DNA of 64,000 bases from Rhizoctonia solani (taxonomy: Eukaryota; Basidiomycota; Agaricomycetes; Cantharellales; Ceratobasidiaceae). The notes under the pieces are model-generated. The model ran no database searches and was not told the origin of the DNA. It was given only the letters and a program-made list of their open reading frames with translations. Of the stretch, positions 48,492 to 59,919 are shown piece after piece (within the stretch, counting starts at the first letter, position 1; each line of letters opens with the position of its first letter). The position numbers and the translations under genes were made by a program. Where the stretch lies: NCBI RefSeq assembly GCF_016906535.1, contig NC_057383.1, positions 868,001 to 932,000 on the forward strand, written 5' to 3'.

Positions 48492-50708
48492 ATGGTACGC
48501 GGACGTTCGATTGCAGGCCTCTTTACTACGTCCATCATCACGATAACTGGCATTTGTGCACAAGAAAACAATGATACCATCACTGCCAAGTTCCAGAGTG
48601 TTAAAACCACTCCGGTTGCCGACGCTTCCAAAGTTCCCCGAGTCGCGTGGAATGTTCTGAATGGGATAGTCGGTGGAAGGTTATACACCAATGGGGCTCC
48701 GTTCTCCAAACCATGCTTTGGGAATGGGACTTCAACGGGCTCTTGCTCGACCGTCCAGACCAACTATACAAGTAATGGTAAGATCCAAAGTTTGTGTACT
48801 GGAACGAAACGAAGCTCACAAGGTTTCAGTGTTTCGTGCCGACCAATTTGGCGCATACATGATGGTGTGTTCATATCATTCAACGCTAACATCAAAGCTC
48901 ATACTTTATGTTTACTTTCGATAGACTCAGTGGGAAGGCTGTCAAAAGACGCAGGCGTATTGTGAACTAGATTGGACCAATCCTACGAATTCCGAGGCTT
49001 TCACACCACCAGCCACTTGTGCACAAGGTAGCGTCAACAGCTATTACGTAAGTATACTAGTATGGTACTATTTCTGAGCTTCTTACATACTATAATCAAA
49101 ATACAGATCGATGTCAAGAATGCAGTGGATGTGATTGCGGCATTCGTGTTTTCCCGCGTAACCTCAGTTCCCTTGGCCATCAAGAATTCCGGTGTAAGAG
49201 AGTACTTTTACGATTGGCTCCATATCTAACGCTGCTTAGCATGACTACAAGGGCCGTTCCAGCGTACCCAACGCATTAACACTTTGGACTCACAACCTCA
49301 AATATGTATGCTTCTTTCTGTTCCGATTTACTCTGTGCTAAAGTCATGCATTATACAGATTAAATATGAGGCAAAATTCCGACCCGACACTTGTTCTTCA
49401 ATTGCTGCTACCCCCGCAATCACGTATGGCGCAGGACAGGACTTTGCATCGATCTATGAGTTTGCTGAAGCCAACGGTATCACCGTGCTCGGTGGCACAG
49501 ATAAAACAGTTGGTGCTGCTGGAGGATGGCTCCAGGGCGGAGGACACGGTATGCTGTCCAATACTCTTGGGCTTGGCGCCGACCGAGCACTTCAGTTCAA
49601 GGTTGTCACACCCGACGGTATCCTACGCACCGCCAACAAATGTCAAAACGCGGACCTATTCTGGGCGCTCCGAGGGGGAGGCGGCGGCACATTTGGGGTT
49701 GTACTCGAGGTAACAAGTCGCGTAGAGAAAAAAATAGCGACGCAGGTCATAATCGTCAAGTTCAATCCCTTGGCAACACATGTAGCTGCCTATATGCAAA
49801 CAATTATCAAAAACTCTGTTAAGTGGGCGCAGGACGGGTGGGGAGGTTATGTTAGTGTGAGTCAAAAATTTGTCACATCAACTAACATGGTACTCAAATA
49901 TTTGTTCCGCAGGCAGACCATGCAATCTACGCAACTCCTAAACTGAGCCGCGCAGAGGCCGAGGCGTCGATGGCACCTCTCACTCAGGTTGTTGCTTCAT
50001 TCGGCTCCGACGTGATTGCGAACACGTTTGCTTCTTATGAATCTTTCCTCCCTCTTTTCACAACTGTTGCTAATGCTGGTGCCGCCCCCGTCGGTCTACC
50101 GTTTGCCATGGCCAGTAGGTACGTCGCGCCTCACTCTGACTAAGATTTACTCCAGTATTCATGCTTCCTATTTAGGATCGTTCCTTCTACGAACTTCCTC
50201 ACCCCCAAGGATCGTTCTTCTCTCCTCAACGCAACACTTTCTGCATTCAGCATAGTAGGTGGCACAGCCCAAATCATGGTCACTACTCCATACAACTACA
50301 ATGCCACCCCGGCCTCTGATGTGTCTGTTACTCCCGCCTGGCGTGGTGCCATTTGGCACGTGATACTTGCTGGGTCCTGGAACTACAACTCGACTGCCAA
50401 ACAACAAGCTGCAGTGTATAGCACGATCAGTGCTGCGGCCGATAAATTGAGAGCAATTACTCCCAAGTCCGGTGCGTACCAGAACGAAGCTGATGTGAGC
50501 GAGCCTGACCACGAAAGTAAGTACCCGAGCTCTATTGGTGAGGGCTTAGCTAATATGCATTATAGACTCGTTCTGGGGTTCGAACTATGGCCGACTAGTC
50601 TCAATCAAGAAGAAGTATGATCCCAATGGGTTATTGGACTGCTGGCAATGTGTAAACTGGAAAGGCGCAAGCAACAGGCGGTATCGCTGCTACCCCCAGT
50701 CCGGCTAA
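48492..50708 (+). CDS. Secreted FAD-linked oxidase 1 (berberine-bridge-enzyme-like)
   Basis: Start ATG 48492, stop TAA 50706-50708, several introns, first exon 48492-48777. It has a signal peptide (MVRGRSIAGLFTTSIITITG ending ICA, then QEN). The FAD-binding PCMH domain shows VPLAIKNSGHDYKGRSS (the His is the usual covalent-FAD residue), TYGAGQDFASIYEFAEANGI, GGWLQGGGHGMLSNTLGLGA and DLFWALRGGGGGTFGVVLEV. The C-terminal BBE-type tail is GLLDCWQCVNWKGASNRRY. Such enzymes oxidise sugars, alcohols or alkaloid-like substrates with O2, releasing H2O2, outside the cell; the substrate is unknown here. Several N-glycosylation sequons (NDT, NGT, NYT) are present. Its introns use GT donors where copy 2 has GC. 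Tandem paralogue of the next gene. Confidence 0.9.
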
Positions 50709-51410
50709 AAAAATGTTGCTTTGTGTCCCTGTCATAACAATTTCTATAATCTATATGTCTTAAATTGAACCCTGGATCATATGCATAATCACAAACTGCA
50801 ACAGCGGAATCTGGCGCGATATGAATTTAGAAGTATGAAGCATACGAGTAATGCTAAAGCTGGGTGGCACATTGACTTCACGCGAAACCCGGGGTAAATT
50901 AGGATAATCTCGGAGTATCTGTTTCCCGGTTATATGCGATTCAGATTCATCAATGGTACCTTTTTCCGAGATTCTGATTCACGGATTTCAGTCATCGCAC
51001 CATAGAACGCCTCTACTCCTGTTACTCACGCGTCGCTTGGGAGCAATCTTTCTTCCTATGAACCGTAACGACTCTCAGCATCTATTAAACTTCTAATGGT
51101 TCGAAATGAGGATAAGGCTTTAGGCGAAACCTCACCACGACGGCTGATTGGCTCAATGAACAAATGATCGACACCGGCTCTCGGTAAGTCCCTCTTTCCG
51201 GCGGGTCCGGGACGTTCCAGAACGGGAATACACGCGTACCTAGGAAACAGAGAGCGCTTCTGATGCTGAAATGGGAAGGCACGGAGACAGAATGTGCATG
51301 TACAGTATAGCCGGTCGACTATTCTTAAGCCAGCTATCGCGTTGCCGAGCATCCTTGTGGTTTCGGTTTTTTTCTTTTTCATCTTCTCCCTTGTAATCTT
51401 CTTTCAAGCT

Positions 51411-53548
51411 ATGGTTCGCGGGTTGACTGCTGCTGGTCTTGTAGCCCTGGCTACGCTCTCTGTCCATGCCGAAGAGAACAATAGCACCATTACAACCAAG
51501 TTCCAAAAAGCCAACACGACTTATGTTCCAGCGATCACCAAGGTTCCAAAGGCCGTGTGGACCGTCTTGAACGGTGTGGTCGGTGGGAGACTCTACACTA
51601 ACGGCGCACCTTTCTCGAGGCCATGCTTTGCCAATGGAACTTCAACTGGCTCATTGAACGCGAACACTTGCTCATCTATTCAAGCGAATTATTTGAGCAA
51701 TGTGTTCAGAGCTGATCACATTGGTGCTTACATCAATGCAAGTATTTTTTCTCGTCCCTGATAACAAAATTGTGAGCTGATGCTTTACGACAGACCCAAT
51801 GGGAGACTTGCCAGAAGACGCAAGAAAATTGTTATCTCGACTATACCAACCCATCCAACCCAGCCGCATTCACGCCCCCAGCGACATGTGCACAGGGCGG
51901 CGTATCGGCCTATTATGCAAGTCCCCTTCCCGTTCATTGTTCCCCAAACTCGTGCTCATCTCGTTCCTCTTCTTCCGTAGATCGACGTCCGGAACGGAGT
52001 CGACGTCATCGCTGCGTTTGTCTTTTCCCGATTGACATCTGTTCCGTTGGTTATTAAAAACTCCGGGGTAAGGTTTAATTAGTCTTTTTGAATGCTAAAT
52101 TGGGTAATAATTTCGCAATTTAATTTTTCCAGCACGATTACAAAGGGCGTTCGAGCGCCCCAAACGCATTGACGCTCTGGACGCACAACATCAAATACGT
52201 ACGTCTTATTCGTCGATCCCCCGCATTCATGGCTCATCGTCCTTGCAGATCAACTACAATGCCAAATTCCAACCTGATTCATGCTCTTCTGTCGCCGCCA
52301 CCCCTGCGGTCACCTATGGCGCAGGACAGGACCTTGCATCCCTGTACCAATTCGCAGAAGACAACGGCCTTACCTTCCTTGGTGGTACTGACAAGACCGT
52401 CGGAGCCGCCGGAGGGTGGGTCCAAGGTGGAGGGCACGGCATGTTATCCAACACGCTAGGCCTCGGCGTCGACCGCGTTTTGCAATTCAAAGTCGTCACT
52501 CCAGACGGTTTAACCCGCACCGCCAATGCATGCCAAAACTCGGATCTATTCTGGGCGCTCCGAGGTGGAGGTGGTGGCACGTTCGGTGTCGTTCTTGAAG
52601 CTACGAGCCGGGTCGAGCCTAAAATCCCCACTCAAAGTATTTTCGTCAAGTTCAACCCCGTCACGGCGCATGTTGTCGCATACATGAGTACAATTATTGA
52701 AAATTCGGTTCAATGGGCCGAGGATGGATGGGGAGGGTACATTAGTCCTAATTATGCGATCTTTGCGACGCCCAAGTTGAACCGGACGGAAGCCGAAGCG
52801 TCTATGGCGCCATTGACGCAGGTTGTGGCATCGTTTGGGTCAGATGTGATCAAGAATGAGTTTACCTCATACGACACATTTTTGCCGTTGTTTAACAATG
52901 TTGTTGCGAATGCTGCTGCACCTGTTGGGAGACCATTTACGATGGCCACTCGGTAAGTTTCACCATTCGCCCATGATTCGAAAGAAGCTTACCAAAAGTT
53001 GGTGCAGTATTGTTCCTGCCGCGAACTTTGTGACTGCCGAAGGACGCTCTGCACTTCTCAGCGCAATGCTCTCTGCGTTCACTACCGTCGGAGGCGCCGC
53101 GCAAATCATGGTCACAGCTCCGTACAGCTACAATGCGACATCGCCTTCGGACGTTTCGGTCACTCCTGCGTGGCGAAATGCTCTCTGGCACACATTGCTT
53201 GTCGGATTCTGGAACTATAATTCCACGGCTGAGCAACAGGCTGCGGTGTATAGCACTGTCAGTGCGGCGGCCGACAAGTTGAGAGCGATTACTCCCGGGT
53301 CCGGTGCGTACCAGAACGAGGCGGATGTGAGCGAGCCAGATCATGAGAGTAGGTGTCTTGTCGTTTCGGGAGTGAGAGCAATACTGATGAAATTGGGTTG
53401 ATTAGACTCGTTCTGGGGATCGAATTACGACAGACTAGTGTCGATTAAGAAGAAGTATGATCCTAAGGGACTGTTGGATTGCTGGCACTGCGTAAATTGG
53501 CAGGGAGCAAGCAATGAGAGGTACCGGTGCTATACTCAGTCAGGCTGA
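51411..53548 (+). CDS. Secreted FAD-linked oxidase 2 (berberine-bridge-enzyme-like)
   Basis: Start ATG 51411, stop TGA 53546-53548. Signal peptide MVRGLTAAGLVALATLSVHA, then EENNSTITTKF. Key blocks are the same as in copy 1: NSG-HDYKGRSSAPNALTLWTH, GGTDKTVGAAGGWVQGGGHG, DLFWALRGGGGGTFGVVLEA and GLLDCWHCVNWQGASNERY. The extra Asn-Ala-Asn insert before CSSIQANYLSN is absent from copy 1. Two introns start with GC rather than GT (GCAAGT at 51738 and 51917). The intervening 700 bp show no gene. Head-to-tail arrangement indicates a tandem duplication. Extracellular oxidase of unknown substrate; the family assignment is firm. Confidence 0.9.
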
Positions 53549-54319
53549 GCGAGAGTTGTTGCGTTTTTATTTGGGCTCATTACAAGTTACTCGTTTGTTC
53601 ATACCCAGTTATTCATAGTAATAGTAAAAAGGGATTATCTGTACCTGGAAGGATATCTCAAAGGACCTATTTTAGATACCAAAGGATCGACAATTCCAAT
53701 ATTCCAGCAACTTCTCCCGGAGTCCGGGCAAAAACCGATAGGGGTCGAGTCAAACGATTGACTGTGCCATCCATAGCCACATCAGACCGAGTTCTGGAGG
53801 ATTATGAGCAGAGTGATGACGTGCATTTAGAGCCAATTACACCATATGCGTGGTGTACCGCACCGAGCTATTTCGATCGAGTCGTAAAGTGATGCCCGGC
53901 AGTGGACCAGAATGGAAGAAAGACGCCGATTCTGGCATTGTGCCGGACAAAAATCCACGTGACTCAGGGACATGTTTTGATAAGCTTATTCACCCTTAGA
54001 CGCCCCCGTCACGATCCAGCACGCCATACGCCGAAGAGTGTATACTCGTCATCCGAGTCAACGACAACAGACTGGATTCATAGCTTTGATCGGCTTGGAA
54101 TTTTCTGAGAAATTTCGGGAATTTAGTAGAGGGAGATTTGTCAGTTGGAAAGTGACTCGGGGCGCGAGTGCAGAGCCACCATCTTCCATCCTGGGACACG
54201 TACGGTGACCAACTGGGCGCAAAACGTGTTTTATCTGCTGGCACGGGAAGAGATCTGCTTTCACTTCCCCTCTTCTAAACTGAACGACCACACTCCTAAC
54301 CCTCCTTGGCACCGCCAAT
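53549..54319. other. Intergenic, no gene seen
   Basis: Spacer between oxidase 2 and the Atg1-like kinase. Contains several short open frames on both strands without motif. Confidence 0.4.
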
Positions 54320-57300
54320 ATGACCCCCGCCGTGTCCAGGCCCCCCGATGACAATGAGGCCCACCCATACGTTATCACCAATGAGATAGGAAAGGGCAGT
54401 TTTGCCACAGTATATCGCGGTTATCATGGTGTAAGCACATATTAATTATATATATATTGGCTCATTTCGCGCAGGAATCTCGAAGGGCGGTGGCAATCAA
54501 GACCATCTCGCGCTCGATCCTCACCACCAAGCTGCTCGATAACCTTGAATCGGAGATAAACATTCTCAAATCACTCAAGAACAAACATATAACTGAACTT
54601 ACTGATATCGTTGTATGTCTATATCACCCATATCTCGGTACTTGTTTTGCTCACTCGTATTTCAGAAAGCACAGAGGAATATATACCTCATAATGGAGTT
54701 TTGCTCTGGAGGCGACTTGTCTTCCTATATCAAGCACCGTGGGCGCATTGCTGCTCTTCATACCCCGACATCACCCGCACCCGCCTTCCTGCCCCACCCC
54801 AAGGTCGGTGGCCTCTCCGACTCGGTCGTTCGTTCCTTCATTGGTCAGCTGTCCTCAGCTATGAAATTCCTCCGAGCACGGGACCTTATCCATCGAGACG
54901 TCAAACCCCAGAACCTGCTCTTATCGCCCGCCGACAGCGTTGATGAATATGCCTGTGTTGGCAAGGGTGGTTGGATACCTGGTCCTGTTGGAACACCAAT
55001 ATTGAAAGTCGCCGATTTCGGTTTCGCCAGGATACTGCCCAATGCGAGCATGGCAGAGACATTATGTGGGAGTCCGTGAGTACACATTACCGAATACGCC
55101 GAATTTCAGCTCATTTAGGTTCCTAGATTATACATGGCTCCTGAGATATTGCGATATGAGAAATACGACGCCAAGGCTGATCTGTGGTCCGTCGGTGCAG
55201 TCGTGTACGAAGCTGCTGTCGGTCGACCCCCGTTCCGAGCGCAGAACCATATTGAATTGTTGAAGAAAATCGACCATGCCCGGAGCCGGGTCCATTTTCC
55301 CGACGAAGACCCCAAGAACGCAGACGCCATTGCTCGAGGGGACCTTGTACCCGTCAGCCCAGCCGTCAAGTTGCTCATCCGATCATTACTAAAGCGTAAA
55401 TCCGTCGAGCGCAAATCATTCGAGGACTTTTTCGTCATGGCCGAAGAGGTCGTCAAACCCGTTATGGAGCCTGAGCGAGACGTTGGGTCTGAGCTTGCGG
55501 ACGCAATGAAGGACGCGACAATTGACGGGGGTATGGGTGCGCCAGGGGCAGGAACAGGGACAGGAAGCACAAATGGGAGTTTGAAGATTGAGCTTCGAGC
55601 ATCCCGTCGGGCTCCTCAACCACCTCCGAAGTCAGCAGTCGAGAAACCCACCGAGCCTGTTGAACGACCGACGAGCCCAACCAGCGACGGTGGAGAGAAG
55701 CCCAAACGCCGAAAGCCCAGGGGTGAGATCGAGGCCGGCCCAGGAGGAGGTCCGGAGATTGACGTCAAGGCTGTTATGCCCCAGAGCACATTCAAATTTC
55801 GGAGGGCCGTTAGGCCGGAGGATGCGAAAGTGGTGGAGAGGATTGATGGACCACCGCTTGGGAGGGAGGAAACACTGTGAGTGATACCTGTCATAGCAAG
55901 TAGCTTGGCTAACATTTTCTTTGGCAGGATCGAGTTTCCTGGTCCTCGACCGAAGCCTCTGTCCGCGGTTAATGGCAAACTCAAGAAGACAGGTTCGAAT
56001 CAATCGCTACGATCACCCGTGGCTGCACCCGTACCCGAGGGCGAGGAGGAGGGAGATAATGATGGTGATATGAGGAAGGAGTATGTTCTGGTTGACGAGA
56101 CGAACGCTGTGGAATTCAACCGGGTCGTTGATGGTACGTTAGCATTCTTTTCCTGAGTTTTATATCCAACTAAGCACGGTTACTTTATAGAACTCGACCA
56201 CGCACGTCTTGCTCGACCGACCATCCGAACCACTAAATCCACCCCTCCGACAAGTGCAACTATCGCCCCCATCGATGTCCCCGCCTCGGCCTCCCCTACC
56301 CGTGCAAGCGGTCTCCACCAACCTTCGCCCGCATCCACACCCGCTAGCGCACTGGCCCGTGCACTCAACCTCGCAAGCAAGAAACTGTTTGGCACCAGCG
56401 CAAGCTCACACCACTCTGGTTCGAGCGCCGGACCAGTGGAGGGTTCTCCCGCAGGTCAACGACGCCAGATCCTTCTCCCACCTACCACCGAACCTGATCC
56501 AGAAGAAGAACACCTCCTGGGAACACTTGAAGACTTGGCTCAAAAGGCCGAGACGATCGCCGCGTGGGCGGATAGCAAGTACACCCTCGTCGATGCTCGT
56601 CCGAGCAAACCGATCGCTGACCCAGCTCGATTTGCGCGTGCGGTCGGTGAGACTGCCAAGGGCGCCGAGACGAGGCGAAAGCACGAGGTCGAAGTTGAGA
56701 TGGCGGCTGTGACTGCAATTGGGTTGTACATGGCCGTGATGAGCTTCGCGACGGGTGCAATTGTGATTGCGAGGAGGTTCTTGGACGGGAGAGAGGGTGC
56801 GGAGGTCAGTGCCGGTTTCGATGAGGGTACGTTTATTTTACTCGCTCAGTTTTTGGTAGTTCGGGATTAACGAGGAATGTAGCACAAAAATGGTTTAGGG
56901 ATGCGTTCCACCGTTCGACTGAACGAGTAAGTATCCTGAAGCATTGGCTGCCTCGAGACCATGTCATGCCACAAATGTGGATTGATCGTGTGATTTACGA
57001 TCATGCACTGACTTTGGTATGTCGTTCCCTTTCCTATTCTATGTTTTTTTTTTCATTGACATGGGATCGGTAGATGCGAGGAGCTGCGTCTCGCGAGTTG
57101 CTTGAAGATTATTCTACTTGCGAACGGGATTACGAAGATGCATTATGGTTGCTGTATGCGATATACGATGATATCATGCAAGAAGGCAATCCATACAAGG
57201 ATCAAGACCGAGTGACAATCGGACGATGTAAGTCCCATTCCTATGCTGCGCCCAAGCGATAACCAACACATATAACAGTCATCAAATCTACCAAAGACCG

Positions 57301-57370
57301 ATTGGTTCGTGTACAGAAACGTATCGAACGACAGAAGGCGCAGCAACAACAAGTTGCAGCGCAATCATAG
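54320..57370 (+). CDS. ATG1: Atg1/ULK-type autophagy-initiating serine/threonine kinase
   Basis: Start ATG 54320, stop TAG 57368-57370, about 850-900 residues, multi-exon. The N-terminal kinase shows all core motifs: [16 protein letters not shown] (Gly loop), VAIKTI (Lys), [28 protein letters not shown] (catalytic loop), VADFGFAR (DFG) and LYMAPEIL. An Atg1-typical insert lies between the hinge and the catalytic loop. The middle is Ser/Pro-rich, and the C-terminus is helical ([36 protein letters not shown]), matching the tandem MIT (EAT) region that binds Atg13. Atg1 starts autophagosome formation under starvation, acting at the pre-autophagosomal structure. No frame breaks found. VPS15 at 33573 belongs to the downstream PI3K complex of the same pathway. 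Confidence 0.92.
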
Positions 57371-58593
57371 TGCCTCCTCGCATTTGTGACATTTCTAATT
57401 ATATGACATGATTCCCTCCCATCATTCAACCATAGTGTTCTTGCTCTCATCCATTATGCCCGATAAATGACATATGTTCTCTCTTCGCTTTTATTTCAGT
57501 TGTGTTTTGCTTTTCCCTTTTTTTTTTTTCTTTTTGCTTGTGCTGTAGGAAACGAACTGGGGTACGGTTTGGCGTGTATATCATATTATGAAATTCTGTA
57601 CTTTTTTTTTGAGAATTGAGATGTGGGTTGTATGATAAAGTGCAGTCGTAGGCGTGGAATATATAGAGTCGGTTGCCGGCCGGTAGTTCCACCGGTGTCC
57701 AGGTGCTCTTGAGAAATCGACAGCATCAAGGTCTGAAGTGATTGAGGTCGCCGCTCGTCAGGCGCCCATGGAACTTGTCAAATGTGTCTTGTGGCGATGG
57801 TAAATCGTGTTTCACAGGACTTCACCCCCTTTTCGACAAAGGGTGTGCGGCGGGTACGGCACTTGGACAGCATGTGTCCAGACTTAGATTGGATCTCAGA
57901 TCATGCTTTGCTGGGGTGTTGTTGAACAGTAATTAACCAGACTTAGAATAGGAATACTGTTGACTTCCACTTGATGCACCACTCTTGGCTTTTGACCCTG
58001 AGCAACTCTTATGTCATAAGGAGCAGTTTCCATGTAGCACAGCCATACAAGATAAGCATATGTGGTTCAATTGCATGTGTGGAAATTATTTAATGTATAA
58101 CTATAATTCTCTTACAAATTTTGTTGTATCCAATACTACTCACTCAGTAGCTTGACTATTGTTTCCATCATATGACTATTGTTGTGCACTACTACTTGAG
58201 CTATATGTGCTATGTGTCTCTTGTACTCCTCCTGCTGTGTATATATACCCATCTATGTGTTGCATTGGAATCTGTTACACCCTCATGAATTATACCATTG
58301 GAATTGGACAATTTTTCTGTTATTTCTACTATTTTTCCAATCTTGATATCTTATATTTTTTGATCACATGATCTTGGCACTTATTATGCCAAGATGCTGT
58401 GCTGAGATGCTGTGCCAAGGGCGCTTAGGAGAAACCCATGCTTCTGCGCAGCCTGCAGCATGCTTCTCATTTCATATGGACTCTTCTATTCTCACATGCA
58501 CAGACCATGTATATACCTTTACTTTGTCTATATATACAGCAGGAGAATTGCTTGGAGACCCCAAGTCAATTTTACCTTGTCTCACATCTAAGA
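57371..58593. other. AT-rich intergenic flank of the retrotransposon
   Basis: No gene seen. Contains a T-rich stretch after the Atg1-like gene and a hairpin-forming inverted repeat, ATCTTGGCA (58371-58379) with TGCCAAGAT (58387-58395), beside a GATCACATGATC palindrome. It may be a remnant of another mobile element, but there is no second terminus to prove it. Confidence 0.4.
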
Positions 58594-59043
58594 TGTCATG
58601 ACCTTAATTGGCATGACATAATTTTCTACTATTTTCTACCTTTTTTCTGGGACAGTTTCCTTTCTTGGTATATATTTATGACTCATCAAGATCACGTGAC
58701 ATATTTGATATATGATGTGAAATTGTAATTGACTCACTGTTTGGTAATGTTGTTTTTGATGTGGCTCCTCTCTTGTATATAAGCTAGGTCAAGTTGCTGC
58801 TAGAACAGCAAGACTTGACCTCTTTGTCAATTCACCTTAGCTCTTATACACACCCTTAGCCCAGGCCCCTTGTTGGTCATTAGTGCTCATTACCTAAATC
58901 ATTAACCAGGCCGTTGTTGCCCTCTACCCATATATCATAACCCCTGGGCCCTAGTCGCCCCTCTACCTGTCTCATAGTCCATTGGTGATAGTGCCACGGA
59001 CTTTAAGCCCTCTTGAACCATAGGTCCGAGCTGAGTCGTGACA
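58594..59043 (+). repeat. 5' LTR of the Ty3/gypsy element
   Basis: Begins TGTCATGAC and ends GTCGTGACA, near-perfect inverted termini (8 of 9) of the TG...CA type, 450 bp. A TATATAAG box sits at 58776-58783. The 3' LTR lies beyond the window, so the boundaries rest on the termini only. No standard TGG-starting primer-binding site follows directly. Confidence 0.65.
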
Positions 59044-59424
59044 CTAGGTCAAGTCTTTCTACTCGTACTCTTGTCAACAAACAAGACCTACGCTTGGATA
59101 AGCACCAACGCTTGAAAAGGCATCACATCGTAGCCCCTGTGTAATAGTCAAAGACAGGAATACGAGTGCCAGTAAAGCTGCAGGATAGCCCCTTGCTAGC
59201 AATCGTCCGCATACCGGGGTGTCCGCACCTTTAGCCATACGCTGTTAGTCAGCCAACCTTCTGCTTACTAAAAACCTGATTGTTAATCACGCTCGTACAC
59301 AGCTGTTGATATCAATATAAGGATAGTCTAACGCTAGTAGGAAAGCAAACAGTTAGTATTTTAGCGCTATAAAACCGTTTTATCTATCTGATCGAGTACC
59401 GATTTATATTGGGAACACATTCTA

Positions 59425-59919
59425 GTGTTTGATTTTTTAGATCTTGTTCTTTTTGCCATTTTTTGGCCTTACTCCATTGTCACTCAATACCTTTATCTTG
59501 AAAAAACCCTCCTTGATATCAATCACATCCTATCAGGGCAAATTGAAAACCTCGAAGAACATATTGCCCGAATCGAGGAGCCAGGTCTTGTCCAGAACAT
59601 TGCAATTATAAAAAGTCATCAATCCTTTGCCGAGCGCCTTAACACTATATACGAAACTGAGGCGCAAGAACATAGGAATCTAATTGCAAACCTCAAAGCC
59701 CATAATCGCGATCTTGCTCTAACCATCGAAGAGCAAGAAAGGCGGATTGAGGAAAAAGACAGGCTACTAGTAGAAAAGGAAATTGAGCTTGACAACCTTC
59801 ATACATCAATTCAAGACGCCACCCAAGATGGAAGGGGACGCATCCACTACTACTGGGATTACGAGTTTTTCGCAGTATTGCACAACAACGCCTGGCTTGG
59901 GCGCGATGGGAGGGACTAG
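59425..59919 (+). CDS. Upstream ORF of the retrotransposon, overlapping gag in another frame
   Basis: Open frame of about 164 codons without an early ATG. It encodes a hydrophobic segment (FLDLVLFAIFWPYSIVTQYL) followed by a strong coiled coil (IARIEEPGLVQNIAIIKSHQ to IEEQERRIEEKDRLLVEKEI). It overlaps the first 90 bp of gag in the -1 register relative to gag. It could be an N-terminal Gag extension separated by one lost base, or a distinct small protein. Its coding look argues against a random frame. Confidence 0.4.
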   Translation: MFDFLDLVLFAIFWPYSIVTQYLYLEKTLLDINHILSGQIENLEEHIARIEEPGLVQNIAIIKSHQSFAERLNTIYETEAQEHRNLIANLKAHNRDLALTIEEQERRIEEKDRLLVEKEIELDNLHTSIQDATQDGRGRIHYYWDYEFFAVLHNNAWLGRDGRD

